Part shown: in pieces, positions 1 to 7,408 of the stretch
Numbering within the stretch: the first letter of the stretch is position 1
Layout: every line of letters starts with the position of its first letter
Assembly: GCF_943590815.1 (NCBI RefSeq)
Contig: NZ_CALSBS010000032.1
Location: 1-46,541, forward strand
Reading direction: 5' to 3'
DNA: 46,541 bases
Origin: Pseudocitrobacter vendiensis
Lineage (GTDB): Bacteria; Pseudomonadota; Gammaproteobacteria; Enterobacterales; Enterobacteriaceae
Notes under the pieces: model-generated
Seen by the model: only the letters and a program-made list of their open reading frames with translations
The model's database searches: none
What the model was told of the DNA's origin: nothing
Translations under genes and position numbers: made by a program

Positions 1-241
1 CTTTCCAACGTATGATTTGTTTGATTTTTTATCCTATCTATATGAATTTTATTGATTTTATTTTTTTTGTTCATTTCCTTCTTCTCGTGTTCGTTCATAT
101 GAATATCGCTTCTTTTTTCAGTGGAAATCATCACGTTTCAATAGAATCAACATTTGTCTTAATAGATTCCATTATCACTAGAATCACTTTTTTTCAGTGT
201 TTAAAGTCACCGTGAACTTAAGTAGAACACGGAGTAACAAG

Positions 242-472
242 ATGGAATATGCAAACAACCTTTCAGATAATCAGACTCTTATCTCAGCAAAAGAGGTGTT
301 AAGACGCGTTCAGCGTAGCAAGGCATGGCTTTACAAACAGCTTTCAAACAATACATTTCCCCGCCCGGTGAAAATAGGAACTCGTGCAATTTCATTTGTT
401 GAAAGCGAAGTCGATCACTGGATTCAAGAGCAAATATATGCCTCTCGTGGTGAACGGCATGAAAATCACTAA
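242..472 (+). CDS. alpA: AlpA-family phage regulator
   Basis: A 76-residue protein with the MerR-like winged helix of the AlpA/P4 Vis family: 'ISAKEVLRRVQRSKAWLYKQ' forms the helix-turn-helix and is followed by 'FPRPVKIGTRAISFVESEVDHW', the typical second half. Such proteins activate or repress satellite integrase and late genes and can act as excisionase. I chose the ATG at 242 because GGAG lies 7 bases upstream; an extension to 197 would add a poorly conserved tail. It sits at the left edge of the visible satellite, where P4-like elements carry this gene, and points toward the replication genes. Role in this element is inferred from family. Confidence 0.85.
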   Translation: MEYANNLSDNQTLISAKEVLRRVQRSKAWLYKQLSNNTFPRPVKIGTRAISFVESEVDHWIQEQIYASRGERHENH

Positions 473-568
473 TAAAAAAGCCCGACATATTGAGTTTGTG
501 GGCTTAAAAATATTGTCGCTTGCTGAAATTAGCATGGAGCCTGAGAGAGCGTCTGTTAGCTTCTCTAT

Positions 569-754
569 TCAGCTTCCTTGCTCTGGCTTAACTTTCCTGC
601 GCTGGCGGCGTTTAATCTCACTTTGCATGGATGTAATGATGAATTGTGACGTACTTTCGTCCTCTTCTTTCACCATTTCCATTGCTTCAACTACGTCATG
701 TGGCACTCGTGCCTTTAAGGCTTGTGATTTAGCATTCTTTGTACCGGTAGCCAT
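569..754 (-). CDS. Small YlcI/YnfO-like protein, likely ribbon-helix-helix
   Basis: A 61-residue protein starting MATGTKNAKSQ. The pattern 'QALKARVPHDVVEAMEMVKE' followed by 'STSQFIITSMQSEIKRRQRR' looks like a ribbon-helix-helix DNA-binding fold: a beta strand, two helices and a basic tail. It resembles the YlcI/YnfO family seen in enterobacterial prophages, whose function is not established. It is the only minus-strand gene in this part of the satellite. Its upstream region contains three copies of GTGGGCCACA (776, 821, 844), which makes autorepression plausible. A longer start at 829 is possible but would run through the first copy and the middle of the operator-like region. Confidence 0.65.
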   Translation of the reverse strand: MATGTKNAKSQALKARVPHDVVEAMEMVKEEDESTSQFIITSMQSEIKRRQRRKVKPEQGS

Positions 755-775
755 TACTGAATCTCCGTATGTTTG

Positions 776-853
776 GTGGGCCACAGTATACACGAGAAAA
801 GAACAAAGAAAAGCATTGACGTGGGCCACACCTAGAATCTATAGTGGGCCACA
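776..853. promoter_or_regulatory. Triple GTGGGCCACA repeat, candidate operator
   Basis: Identical decamers occur at 776-785, 821-830 and 844-853. GTGG-G-CCAC is an odd dyad, as expected for a dimeric DNA-binding protein. Starts are 45 and 23 bp apart, close to whole helical turns. The cluster lies directly upstream of the minus-strand gene ending at 569 and before the rightward satellite operon. Binding by the ribbon-helix-helix-like product is inference. Confidence 0.5.
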
Positions 854-867
854 CCTTAAGTGTTCTA

Positions 868-920
868 GGGTGAAAAAGGCGAAGCCCGGCAGTGCAGCAA
901 CACTAACCGGGCCTCTGACC
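868..920 (+). ncRNA. c4/CI-type phage antisense RNA (candidate)
   Basis: The segment reads GGTGAAAAAGGCGAAGCCCG followed by a nested hairpin: GCCCGG at 884-889 pairs with CCGGGC at 907-912, and inside it AGTG (891-894) pairs with CACT (901-904) around a CAGCAA loop. This resembles the conserved core of c4 antisense RNAs of P1/P7 and the CI RNA of P4, which control immunity by premature termination upstream of phage operons. Position upstream of the Icd-like gene and alpha operon fits. Boundaries are approximate and the family assignment is from memory of the consensus. Confidence 0.45.
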
Positions 921-944
921 AATCCGCTGTATGAGGAAACGAAG

Positions 945-1121
945 ATGGCTAAACAGAAGTGTACCTGGTTATTTGCGGCGATCAACCGCAGTCAACGCAA
1001 TGCCCGCCCTGTGATGTTAAGGATAACCGCAGATAATGAGCGCTCAGCGCGGCGCAGACTTGCCCAGGACTACGTGCTGAGTTTTGCCGGTCGCATTCCC
1101 TGCGGAGGTGAACATGCGTAA
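945..1121 (+). CDS. Icd-like host cell division inhibitor family protein
   Basis: A 58-residue protein. 'TWLFAAINRSQRNARPVMLR' followed by 'RSARRRLAQDYVLSFAGRIP' matches the prophage family annotated as Icd-like host division inhibitors. The ATG at 945 lies just after the c4-like hairpin; the longer open frame upstream runs through the minus-strand gene and is not used. The stop overlaps the start of the next gene (ATGCGTAA), so translation is probably coupled. Real inhibition of division is not shown by sequence. Confidence 0.65.
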   Translation: MAKQKCTWLFAAINRSQRNARPVMLRITADNERSARRRLAQDYVLSFAGRIPCGGEHA

Positions 1122-1473
1122 TTATCCGCAACCAGGCGAACGCTGGCAGCATGAGCGTGGCTGGACTGTCACGATTATCAGATTAACTGAAGCCTCGCCC
1201 TCCGTGGCGCTGGTTAACCCTGAATTCAGCTGTGAAGTGCTGATTCGTCATGACAGCGACAATAAGCTTTCTTCCTGCCCTCTGGCATGGTTTGAGCAGC
1301 GGTATACGCGCCTGTTTAATGCCCCGCTCTTTAAACCTTCGCCAGCTCCCGCGGGGGGTAGCGGCTCTGGCTCGCTGACGCTGCATCCGTCGGTGGTATT
1401 TACCCGCTGGCGGGAGCGCAGCATACGGCGTTCTGCTGAACCTGACGACAGTCACTATTCAAAGTTTCTCTGA
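1114..1473 (+). CDS. DUF4222-type satellite protein
   Basis: A 119-residue protein. The first 70 residues ('MRNYPQPGERW...GWTVTIIRL...EVLIRHDSDNKLSSCPLAWF') look like the small DUF4222 family of enterobacterial phages. The remaining residues are Gly/Ser/Pro- and Arg-rich and could be an extension acquired by readthrough of an old stop. It overlaps the upstream gene by 8 bases and belongs to the operon leading to the primase. Function unknown. Confidence 0.55.
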   Translation: MRNYPQPGERWQHERGWTVTIIRLTEASPSVALVNPEFSCEVLIRHDSDNKLSSCPLAWFEQRYTRLFNAPLFKPSPAPAGGSGSGSLTLHPSVVFTRWRERSIRRSAEPDDSHYSKFL

Positions 1474-1504
1474 CAAAACACCGCTGAAAACGGAGTAATC
1501 CACG

Positions 1505-1789
1505 ATGAATATTTCAAACGGGCACAACGGTGCTCAGGGCCACGCTTTGCCTGAAAAACACAATAGCGGTGCTTTTGCGTATGGGTTGTCAGAGGACGGT
1601 TTCGGAAAGCTGGCCCGCGCCAGAAAGGCCTGCGACATGTTGCAGCTTCTCTTTTCTGAATACCCCTCGCAGGGCGGAACGCTGGATGCAGGATGTGCGC
1701 CAGGCATCGCCGCGCTGATGGAGTACCTGCGGGCAGATTTGACGGATATTGCGCACAGTTGCGAACTGATTGAAGGAGGCACCCAATGA
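1505..1789 (+). CDS. Hypothetical P4-like satellite protein
   Basis: A 94-residue protein with no family I recognise. It is helical in its central part ('GFGKLARARKACDMLQLLFS'), with a Gly-rich stretch after it. GGAG at 1492-1495 lies 9 bases before the ATG. The stop overlaps the next start in ATGA (1786-1789), so it is read in a coupled operon with the downstream gene and alpha. Similar short genes precede alpha in other P4-like elements. Confidence 0.6.
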   Translation: MNISNGHNGAQGHALPEKHNSGAFAYGLSEDGFGKLARARKACDMLQLLFSEYPSQGGTLDAGCAPGIAALMEYLRADLTDIAHSCELIEGGTQ

Positions 1790-2169
1790 ACCAGCCGCAG
1801 GTTTCTATTTTTCCGGCAGAAATGACCACTGCGCTTTACCGGCGGGCTATTGCATCGGCCTGGCGCCAGAAAGCGCTGACCGAAACCGGCTGCGATCACT
1901 ATGGTCCGCACAGCCTGACGGTTGAACGTATTGAAATGGCCATTGCCCTGCATATCGAGTGCGCACTGATTAACGAATATGGCGAAGCACAGGGAGCAGC
2001 GGCTGCACTGGCGCTGCTGACTGACATGCTGGAGCCATCATTGCTGACCGCGCCACCGGTACTGACTGTGCGCGGCTGTGAAGTGATGGCGGAGCTGTAC
2101 CGCACACTTCCGGCGGCATTTGATGACTTCTGCAGCTCGGGTGTATCGCTGTATCAGGGGGAAGTATGA
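1786..2169 (+). CDS. Hypothetical protein upstream of alpha primase
   Basis: A 127-residue, mostly helical protein ('LYRRAIASAWRQKAL', 'VERIEMAIALHIECALINEY', 'AAAALALLTDMLEPSLL'). I cannot name a domain. It overlaps both neighbours by ATGA tetranucleotides (1786-1789 and 2166-2169), which indicates translational coupling to the primase-helicase. Genes of this size at this position recur in P4-like prophages. Confidence 0.65.
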   Translation: MNQPQVSIFPAEMTTALYRRAIASAWRQKALTETGCDHYGPHSLTVERIEMAIALHIECALINEYGEAQGAAAALALLTDMLEPSLLTAPPVLTVRGCEVMAELYRTLPAAFDDFCSSGVSLYQGEV

Positions 2170-4838
2170 CAACACAGACGGTTACGCAGATTTCAGCCGC
2201 AGCGCGGGGAAAATGGCCCGTTATTCTGCAGATGCTGCGTATTGATGTACCTGAAAACGGCAGGCACGGTCCCTGCCCGAAATGTGGGGGCAAGGATCGC
2301 TTCCGCCTCGATGACCTCGACGGGCGCGGGACGTGGATTTGCAGCCAGTGCGGCAATGGTGATGGTCTGGATCTGGTTAAGCTCATAACCGGTTACGGCG
2401 TCAGAAAGGCAGCGCAGGAGGTGGCGCAGGTGCTTAATGTGCCGGATGTGCAGGAACTGCCCGTTAAGCCCGCCAGGCAAAAAGCCCCTAAACGCGATAT
2501 GAGCCTTACCGTGGCGGCCCTGATGAAAGAGAGTCACACGGGAGAAAGCCCCTATCTGACCGGAAAAGGGTTCGCCGGATACCCGGCCTCCCTGACCGGG
2601 AGCGTGCAGCATATCAGTGGTAAGGATTTCCCTGCCGGTTCCCTGTTGTTACCGCTCACGACGAACGCCGGAGCCGTGACCGGTGCACAGCTTATCGCCC
2701 CGACGGGTGAAAAAAGCATACTGCCCGGCAGCACGATGAAAGGCGCGTTTGTGGCGCTCAGCCCGTTACCGTCTGAACCGCCGGTACAGGTGGTGATTAC
2801 CGAAGGTTACGCCACGGCGCTGACGGTAAGCCAGCTCACCGCCGGATGCGTAGTGGCGGCCATATCGGCGGGCAACCTGCCCAACGTCGCACAGGCGCTG
2901 CGGGCACGCTGGCCTGAGGTAAAAATTATCATCGCCGGTGATAACGATTTTCAGGACGGGGGCGAGAATCCCGGCAGATCCTTTGCTGAACGGGCGGCAA
3001 AATCAGTCGGTGGCTGGGTGACGCTGCCACCGGGAGAAATTAAAGCTGACTGGAATGACTTCCACCGTGAGCACGGTATTACACGTGCCCGTGAAGCCTT
3101 TCGTAACGGTCTTGTACTGTGCGGAGAAGGCCGAACGCAGTTGCCGCACGGGTTCCGTCTTACCCAGGAATATCTCTGGTATGAAAAACAGGTACAGCGC
3201 AACGGTGAGACGGAGATCCAGAACGTCAAAATATGCAACCCGTTGCGCGTGACGGCAATCACCTGCGATGCCGATGGCGGTAATTTCGGGCGACTGCTGG
3301 AGTGGGAAGATACATGGGGAGAGCGCCGCCGCTGGGCGATGCCGATGGAAATGCTCAGTGGTAGCGGTGAGGAACTACGCCGGGTACTGCTGGTTAACGG
3401 GCTGTCCTATATCAGCACCACCGGTGAGGCCCGCGCCCGCCTGATGGAATATATCTCGCTGTGTAAACCGGAACGCCGCGTGACCTGCGTCAGCCGTACT
3501 GGCTGGCATGGTCAGGTTTATGTCCTGCAGGATGAGGTCAGCGGTGAAGGTGCTGAGGGTGTCATTCTACAGACCACTTCCGTGCAGGGGCGCGATTTCC
3601 GCGTGTCGGGCACAACGGAGGAATGGCGGGAGCACGTTTCCCGGTACTGCACCGGCAACTCCCGCGTGGCGTTTGCCGTCAGTCTGGCCTTTGCTGCACC
3701 CCTGTTACGGCTGGTTGGTATGGACGGCGGCGGCTACCACCTCAAGGGAGAATCGACGGACGGTAAGACCACCACCATGAAAGCGGCAACTTCCGTCTGC
3801 GGCGGGCCTGACTACTGGCAGACGTGGCGGGCAACCGGCAACGCGCTGGAGGGATGCGCAAGCCGCCGCAACGATGCCGCCATGATGCTCGATGAGATCC
3901 GGGAGGTGGACGGACGCGAGGCAGGCAATATCGCCTACATGCTGGCAAACGGTCAGGGCAAGGGCCGTGCCGGTACGGACGGTGAGCTGCGCACCCGTAA
4001 GCAGTGGCGGCTGCTGTTCTTTTCAACCGGCGAGCTGTCACTGACTGAACATGCGGCAAAAGCCGGTGAGCGTACTTTTGCCGGGATGGAAGTCAGGATG
4101 ATCCAGATCCCCAGCGATTCCGGAAAATTTGGCGTATTTGAGGAACTGCACGGCTTCGACAGCGGCAAGGCACTGGCAGAACATCTGGAATGGGCTACGT
4201 CCAGCTACTACGGTTCGCCGTTCCGTGAGTGGCTGAAAGCCCTGACCGCTGACCTTAACGGGCTGACGGCACAGGCAAAGTCACTGATGAAGGAATATAC
4301 CGCAGCTCTGACCCCGAAAGATGCGGGCAATCAGGTGGGCCGGGCAGTGAACCGCTTTGCACTGGTGGCGATGGCGGGCGAGCTGGCAACCCGCCTGGGT
4401 ATCACCGGCTGGCCTGAGGGGGAAGCCCTGAGGGCAACCCGCGTCTGCCTGAACGCATGGCTGAAAGAGCGCGGGCACACCGCCAACCAGGAAGATATTG
4501 CCGCACTGGAGCAGGTACGTAGTTTCTTTACCGCGAATCAGTACAGCCGCTTTGCAGACTGGCACGACGAGCGCAACCGCCCCGGCAATATGGTGGGCTG
4601 GCGCAGGGTGGAGAAAGGGAGTACCGCACAGGGCACGGAAGCCGTCACCACGTTCTACGTCATGCCGTCCGGCTGGAAAGAAATCTGCCGGGGATTTGAC
4701 CCGCGCAAGGTGGCGCGTTTGTGCGCAGATCGTGGATATCTGCTGCCTTCTGCCGACGGAAAGCTCCAGACAACCGTTCGCCCGCCAGAGATGAATCCCC
4801 GCAGGCTCTATGTCTTCAACAGCGAGGTACCGGGTTAA
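2166..4838 (+). CDS. P4 alpha-type primase-helicase
   Basis: An 890-residue replication protein of a P4-like satellite. N-terminal zinc-binding domain with Cys37-X2-Cys40 and Cys59-X2-Cys62 ('CPKCGGKDRF', 'WICSQCG'); Toprim-type primase with 'TEGYATA' near residue 207 and 'AGDND' near 257; then a DUF927-type P-loop helicase with Walker A 'GESTDGKTTT' near 527-536 and Walker B 'MMLDEI' near 573. The C-terminal 100 residues form a basic domain that in P4 alpha binds origin iterons. It primes, unwinds and recognises the origin in P4. The iteron cluster lies immediately downstream. Length is larger than P4 alpha (about 777 residues), explained by the DUF927 version of the helicase. Confidence 0.92.
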   Translation: MTTQTVTQISAAARGKWPVILQMLRIDVPENGRHGPCPKCGGKDRFRLDDLDGRGTWICSQCGNGDGLDLVKLITGYGVRKAAQEVAQVLNVPDVQELPVKPARQKAPKRDMSLTVAALMKESHTGESPYLTGKGFAGYPASLTGSVQHISGKDFPAGSLLLPLTTNAGAVTGAQLIAPTGEKSILPGSTMKGAFVALSPLPSEPPVQVVITEGYATALTVSQLTAGCVVAAISAGNLPNVAQALRARWPEVKIIIAGDNDFQDGGENPGRSFAERAAKSVGGWVTLPPGEIKADWNDFHREHGITRAREAFRNGLVLCGEGRTQLPHGFRLTQEYLWYEKQVQRNGETEIQNVKICNPLRVTAITCDADGGNFGRLLEWEDTWGERRRWAMPMEMLSGSGEELRRVLLVNGLSYISTTGEARARLMEYISLCKPERRVTCVSRTGWHGQVYVLQDEVSGEGAEGVILQTTSVQGRDFRVSGTTEEWREHVSRYCTGNSRVAFAVSLAFAAPLLRLVGMDGGGYHLKGESTDGKTTTMKAATSVCGGPDYWQTWRATGNALEGCASRRNDAAMMLDEIREVDGREAGNIAYMLANGQGKGRAGTDGELRTRKQWRLLFFSTGELSLTEHAAKAGERTFAGMEVRMIQIPSDSGKFGVFEELHGFDSGKALAEHLEWATSSYYGSPFREWLKALTADLNGLTAQAKSLMKEYTAALTPKDAGNQVGRAVNRFALVAMAGELATRLGITGWPEGEALRATRVCLNAWLKERGHTANQEDIAALEQVRSFFTANQYSRFADWHDERNRPGNMVGWRRVEKGSTAQGTEAVTTFYVMPSGWKEICRGFDPRKVARLCADRGYLLPSADGKLQTTVRPPEMNPRRLYVFNSEVPG

Positions 4839-4872
4839 GGCTTTGCGTGAGTCTTATTTATTAAGGGTAACA

Positions 4873-5061
4873 GGTGAAACAGGTGGAACAACCTTATTTT
4901 ACAAGGGCTGAACCTGTTCCACCTTCTGAAATGGTGAGGTGGAACAGGTGGAACGCCAGCCGATCCGCTGTTCCACCTTGTTACCTGCGATGTTCCACCT
5001 GCGCTGTGCATGTAAATGCCTTACAAAACAATGCTGTAACACATGTTTCACCTGTTCCACC
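4873..5061. repeat. Iteron cluster, candidate satellite replication origin
   Basis: Nine 9-bp units with consensus GGTGGAACA occur within 190 bp. Plus-orientation units are at 4873 (GGTGAAACA), 4882, 4938 and 4947; minus-orientation units (TGTTCCACC) are at 4915, 4969, 4991, 5044 (TGTTTCACC) and 5053. Three pairs abut exactly, and the two outermost pairs are inverted relative to each other, one variant unit in each. P4 ori and crr contain comparable inverted type I iterons (GGTGAACAG-like) bound by the alpha protein. The region has no credible coding sequence. Origin function is inference from family and position next to alpha. Confidence 0.75.
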
Positions 5062-5149
5062 GCATCGGGGACATCAAGCAGACTGAAACAGAGGGCATTT
5101 TTATCTGGCTGGCTGTCATAGCCACGTCTGAGTAACCGCAAATGTGCGA

Positions 5150-5205
5150 TGTGCCAGCCACCACACACTGAGCACTGATAGTGAGCTTGTGTCAGCCACG
5201 ACACA
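5150..5205 (+). promoter_or_regulatory. Two Ogr/Delta boxes of the late (Psid-type) promoter
   Basis: Two TGT-N12-ACA sites: TGTGCCAGCCACCACACA at 5150-5167 and TGTGTCAGCCACGACACA at 5188-5205. Their centres are 38 bp apart. If the first is centred at -55, as for all P2/P4 late promoters, the second falls at -18, the arrangement described for P4 Psid, and transcription would start near 5214, just upstream of the sid ATG at 5240. The activator is probably the Ogr/Delta gene of this same operon or helper Ogr. Confidence 0.75.
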
Positions 5206-5239
5206 ATTGACGTAGCGAACCAACCCGACAGGAGAAGTC

Positions 5240-6001
5240 ATGAACAACATCGTAGAAAATAATAACCTTTCCACTTTTCCGGCTGTAACGCAGCGGGCAC
5301 TGGAAACCCTGAACACAGCCAGAAACGCATGGCTTGATGCACGTCGTAAGCAGAAAGCGGCGGCGGATAATGTTGCGACAATCCGCCAGCGTCGCGCTGA
5401 AATGGAAGCCACAACGAACGCACTGAATGAGGAGTGGCGTACGCTGTTTCGCAAAAGTCAGGGCGTAGTCTCAAAGGAAATGAAAAAGCTGCGCGCGGAA
5501 ATTGCGCTGGGGCGTGAAACGCTTGAGGATTTTGACGATCTGCTGACGGCTCAGGAATCCGAGAATGCACTTTTGCCGCAGGAGGCTGCAGAATTAGCCG
5601 GGAAGTATATCCACGCGCACGATGCCCTTGTGGGTATTCGCGCAAAACAAATCTGGGAGGATTTTATGCAGTCGCATGGTAAAGCCCTAATCCAGACACT
5701 GAGCCTGCTTAAATCCACAATGGGCCGGGAAGCCAGCGCAGTTGTCGGTGTGGTGCATTCAGTTAATGACCCGGACACAGTGCTGAAAGACTTTATTCAT
5801 AAAAATATCACCAAACCAGCTCTCACTAACGATGCGATGCCGGACCAGGACCCTGTGTTTAAACTGGCGGGCGTAGCCCCGGATTATGCGGCCCGTCTGG
5901 ATTTCAGTAAGCAACTATCCCCTGCAGCCCTGCATAAGATGAAGATACGTCAGGAACAGATGTTGCTGCAAAAAAACAATAGTGTATCGGAGGGGTTGTA
6001 A
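5240..6001 (+). CDS. sid: Sid-like capsid size determination protein
   Basis: A 253-residue, mainly helical and coiled-coil protein. It lines up by eye with P4 Sid (244 residues) along its length: 'LETLNTARNAWLDAR', 'EEWRTLFRKSQGVVSKEMKKLR', 'LAGKYIHAHDAL' and C-terminal 'VFKLAGVAPDYAARLDF'. Sid forms an external scaffold that makes the helper P2 capsid assemble at the smaller T=4 size. First gene of the late operon, with SD AGGAG before the ATG. The last base of its stop is the first base of the next start (TAATG). It also shares segments with Psu, so a Psu-family label is the main alternative. Confidence 0.7.
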   Translation: MNNIVENNNLSTFPAVTQRALETLNTARNAWLDARRKQKAAADNVATIRQRRAEMEATTNALNEEWRTLFRKSQGVVSKEMKKLRAEIALGRETLEDFDDLLTAQESENALLPQEAAELAGKYIHAHDALVGIRAKQIWEDFMQSHGKALIQTLSLLKSTMGREASAVVGVVHSVNDPDTVLKDFIHKNITKPALTNDAMPDQDPVFKLAGVAPDYAARLDFSKQLSPAALHKMKIRQEQMLLQKNNSVSEGL

Positions 6002-6273
6002 TGGCGCTGAAATGTCCTGAATGCGGCACTATGGCCCATGCCAGAACCAGTTCTTATGAAGCACCTTCGGTTAAACGCTCATGGTACCAGTGCCAGAATC
6101 TTGAATGTTCCTGCACATTTACAGCGCTGGAAAGCGTTGACACGATAATTATGAAGCCGCATAAACCCGTGCCATCTGAACCTGAGTCGCAGGATGATTC
6201 TCCCGCACGTAAGCCGCAGACGCTGGGCCGCTACGGTTCGGCCTGTACCCTTAAAGACCGTCATGCACAATAA
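6001..6273 (+). CDS. Ogr/Delta late transcription activator
   Basis: A 90-residue zinc-finger protein with Cys5-X2-Cys8-X22-Cys31-X4-Cys36, the exact spacing of P2 Ogr and the P4 Delta halves. These proteins bind TGT-N12-ACA sites centred at -55 and contact the RNA polymerase alpha subunit. It has a single finger, as Ogr does, whereas P4 Delta is a tandem double. Middle gene of sid-delta-psu, the P4 order. Likely targets in this window are the boxes upstream of sid and the box upstream of the portal gene. Confidence 0.88.
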   Translation: MALKCPECGTMAHARTSSYEAPSVKRSWYQCQNLECSCTFTALESVDTIIMKPHKPVPSEPESQDDSPARKPQTLGRYGSACTLKDRHAQ

Positions 6274-6292
6274 AATGGAGAGGAACCATAAT

Positions 6293-7105
6293 ATGACAGA
6301 ACAACAATTGACGGAAAACCAGATTCAGGCCGCAACCGGACATGTAGTGACACTCCTCGCCAGGGCAAAGAAACCACTTCAGGATGCGGATTGGCTCATG
6401 CGGTTGCCTGCAGATGAAATCGCCCGCCAGACGGAAACACTGACAAAAGGCCTTTCTTCCGACTGGCAGTCCAGGATAATTGACCTTTACCAAAAAATGC
6501 AGGCCTGGGTGGAGGCCAGACAGGCCGAAGATGCAGCTATTGAAAACCTCAGGGCTCTGCGTCAGCATCAGGCCGAAACTGAACAGGCGAGCAAAGACAA
6601 TCGGGTGCAGTTCAGGGAATTGCTTAGCCAGAACGGCGGTATCGTGACCCCAGAGATGAAAGCTCTTCGGGCTGAGTATCTGGAACAACAGGAAACCGCC
6701 GCCGAGCTGGCCGGTCTGATTACTGAAAAAGAAGAGCAGTTGCCGGTACTGGCTAACGCGACCGGTCGTAAGGCAAACGCCTACGTAAACTGCCATCATA
6801 GCATCACGGAAGAGCGTATTGATGAGCTTCTTCGTGACTTCTTTATTTTCAACGGTGCTGAATTGAGCAGCCTGCTCAGGATGAAGTACAGACAATTTGA
6901 ACGGGATAGCTCAGCACATATCCCGGGGATTATTGAAGGAACAAATGATGCAGATACACTGTATCGTGAATTTATCCTGAATTTGATGCTGAAATGGACG
7001 AGTGAAATATTGCCGCTGAGATTCCGGGACGACGTGATGAGCCTGGCCGGTTCAGCGCCGGTATCAGGCTCAAATGATGACAGGAAAAAAAGAAAACTGT
7101 TTTGA
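6293..7105 (+). CDS. Sid/Psu-related protein in the psu position
   Basis: A 270-residue helical protein. 'FRELLSQNGGIVTPEMKALR' and 'TNDADTLYREFILNLM' match the corresponding parts of the first gene of this operon ('FRKSQGVVSKEMKKLR', 'VNDPDTVLKDFIHKNI'), so the two are paralogues. In P4 the third late gene is psu, which decorates the capsid and antagonises Rho. I start at the ATG at 6293 because GGAGAGG lies 8 bases upstream; the frame is open further back into the zinc-finger gene. Whether it has Psu-like or Sid-like activity cannot be told from sequence. Confidence 0.65.
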   Translation: MTEQQLTENQIQAATGHVVTLLARAKKPLQDADWLMRLPADEIARQTETLTKGLSSDWQSRIIDLYQKMQAWVEARQAEDAAIENLRALRQHQAETEQASKDNRVQFRELLSQNGGIVTPEMKALRAEYLEQQETAAELAGLITEKEEQLPVLANATGRKANAYVNCHHSITEERIDELLRDFFIFNGAELSSLLRMKYRQFERDSSAHIPGIIEGTNDADTLYREFILNLMLKWTSEILPLRFRDDVMSLAGSAPVSGSNDDRKKRKLF

Positions 7106-7128
7106 TCTGAACAGAACCACTCACTTAA

Positions 7129-7151
7129 GCCCGGCCTGTGCCGGGTTTTTG
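7129..7151 (+). terminator. Rho-independent terminator of the late operon
   Basis: CCCGGC at 7130-7135, loop CTGT, GCCGGG at 7140-7145, then TTTTT. It lies 24 bases after the last stop of the sid-delta-psu-like operon. Confidence 0.85.
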
Positions 7152-7176
7152 ATGCCTGTAGCCTGATGCATGTCTA

Positions 7177-7320
7177 TGCTGCATGAAAACGCATGACAGT
7201 CATGCGCTATTTTTGACGCAAAAGCCCTTGTGCGGCGGCTTCTGAGACGATTTACGGGGTGCATGAAAACCAGTCTGTTAAGCGAAGCGGGCAGGCGGGC
7301 GGGGCTGCGCACGTAAGCGC
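7177..7320. other. Non-coding region with repeats, candidate cos site
   Basis: Between the late operon and the cargo gene, where P4 has cos, no coding sequence is visible. The region holds GCATGAAAAC twice (7181-7190 and 7261-7270), an odd palindrome GCATGAC-A-GTCATGC at 7191-7205, and a GC-rich stretch around 7283-7312 containing GGCAGGCGGGCGGGGC. The last is only loosely like the P2/P4 cos sequence, so the assignment rests mainly on position. Confidence 0.35.
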
Positions 7321-7408
7321 TGAAAGTAATGGTTTTTATCAAAAAAAGGAACGATAGTATTATTCGATAATTTGGAACGAATTTTATTCAATACGTAGAG
7401 GGTTGGTT

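Noticed and set aside
12..215. Phe/Ile-rich open frame of 67 codons at the left edge
   Set aside because: Low-complexity AT-rich sequence, no SD, overlaps the alpA upstream region; not a credible gene.
384..944. Open upstream extension of the Icd-like gene
   Set aside because: It runs through alpA's end, the minus-strand gene and the c4-like hairpin; family homologues start at the ATG at 945.
4899..5204. Open frames on both strands between alpha and sid
   Set aside because: They translate the iteron array and Ogr boxes; no SD and no family likeness.
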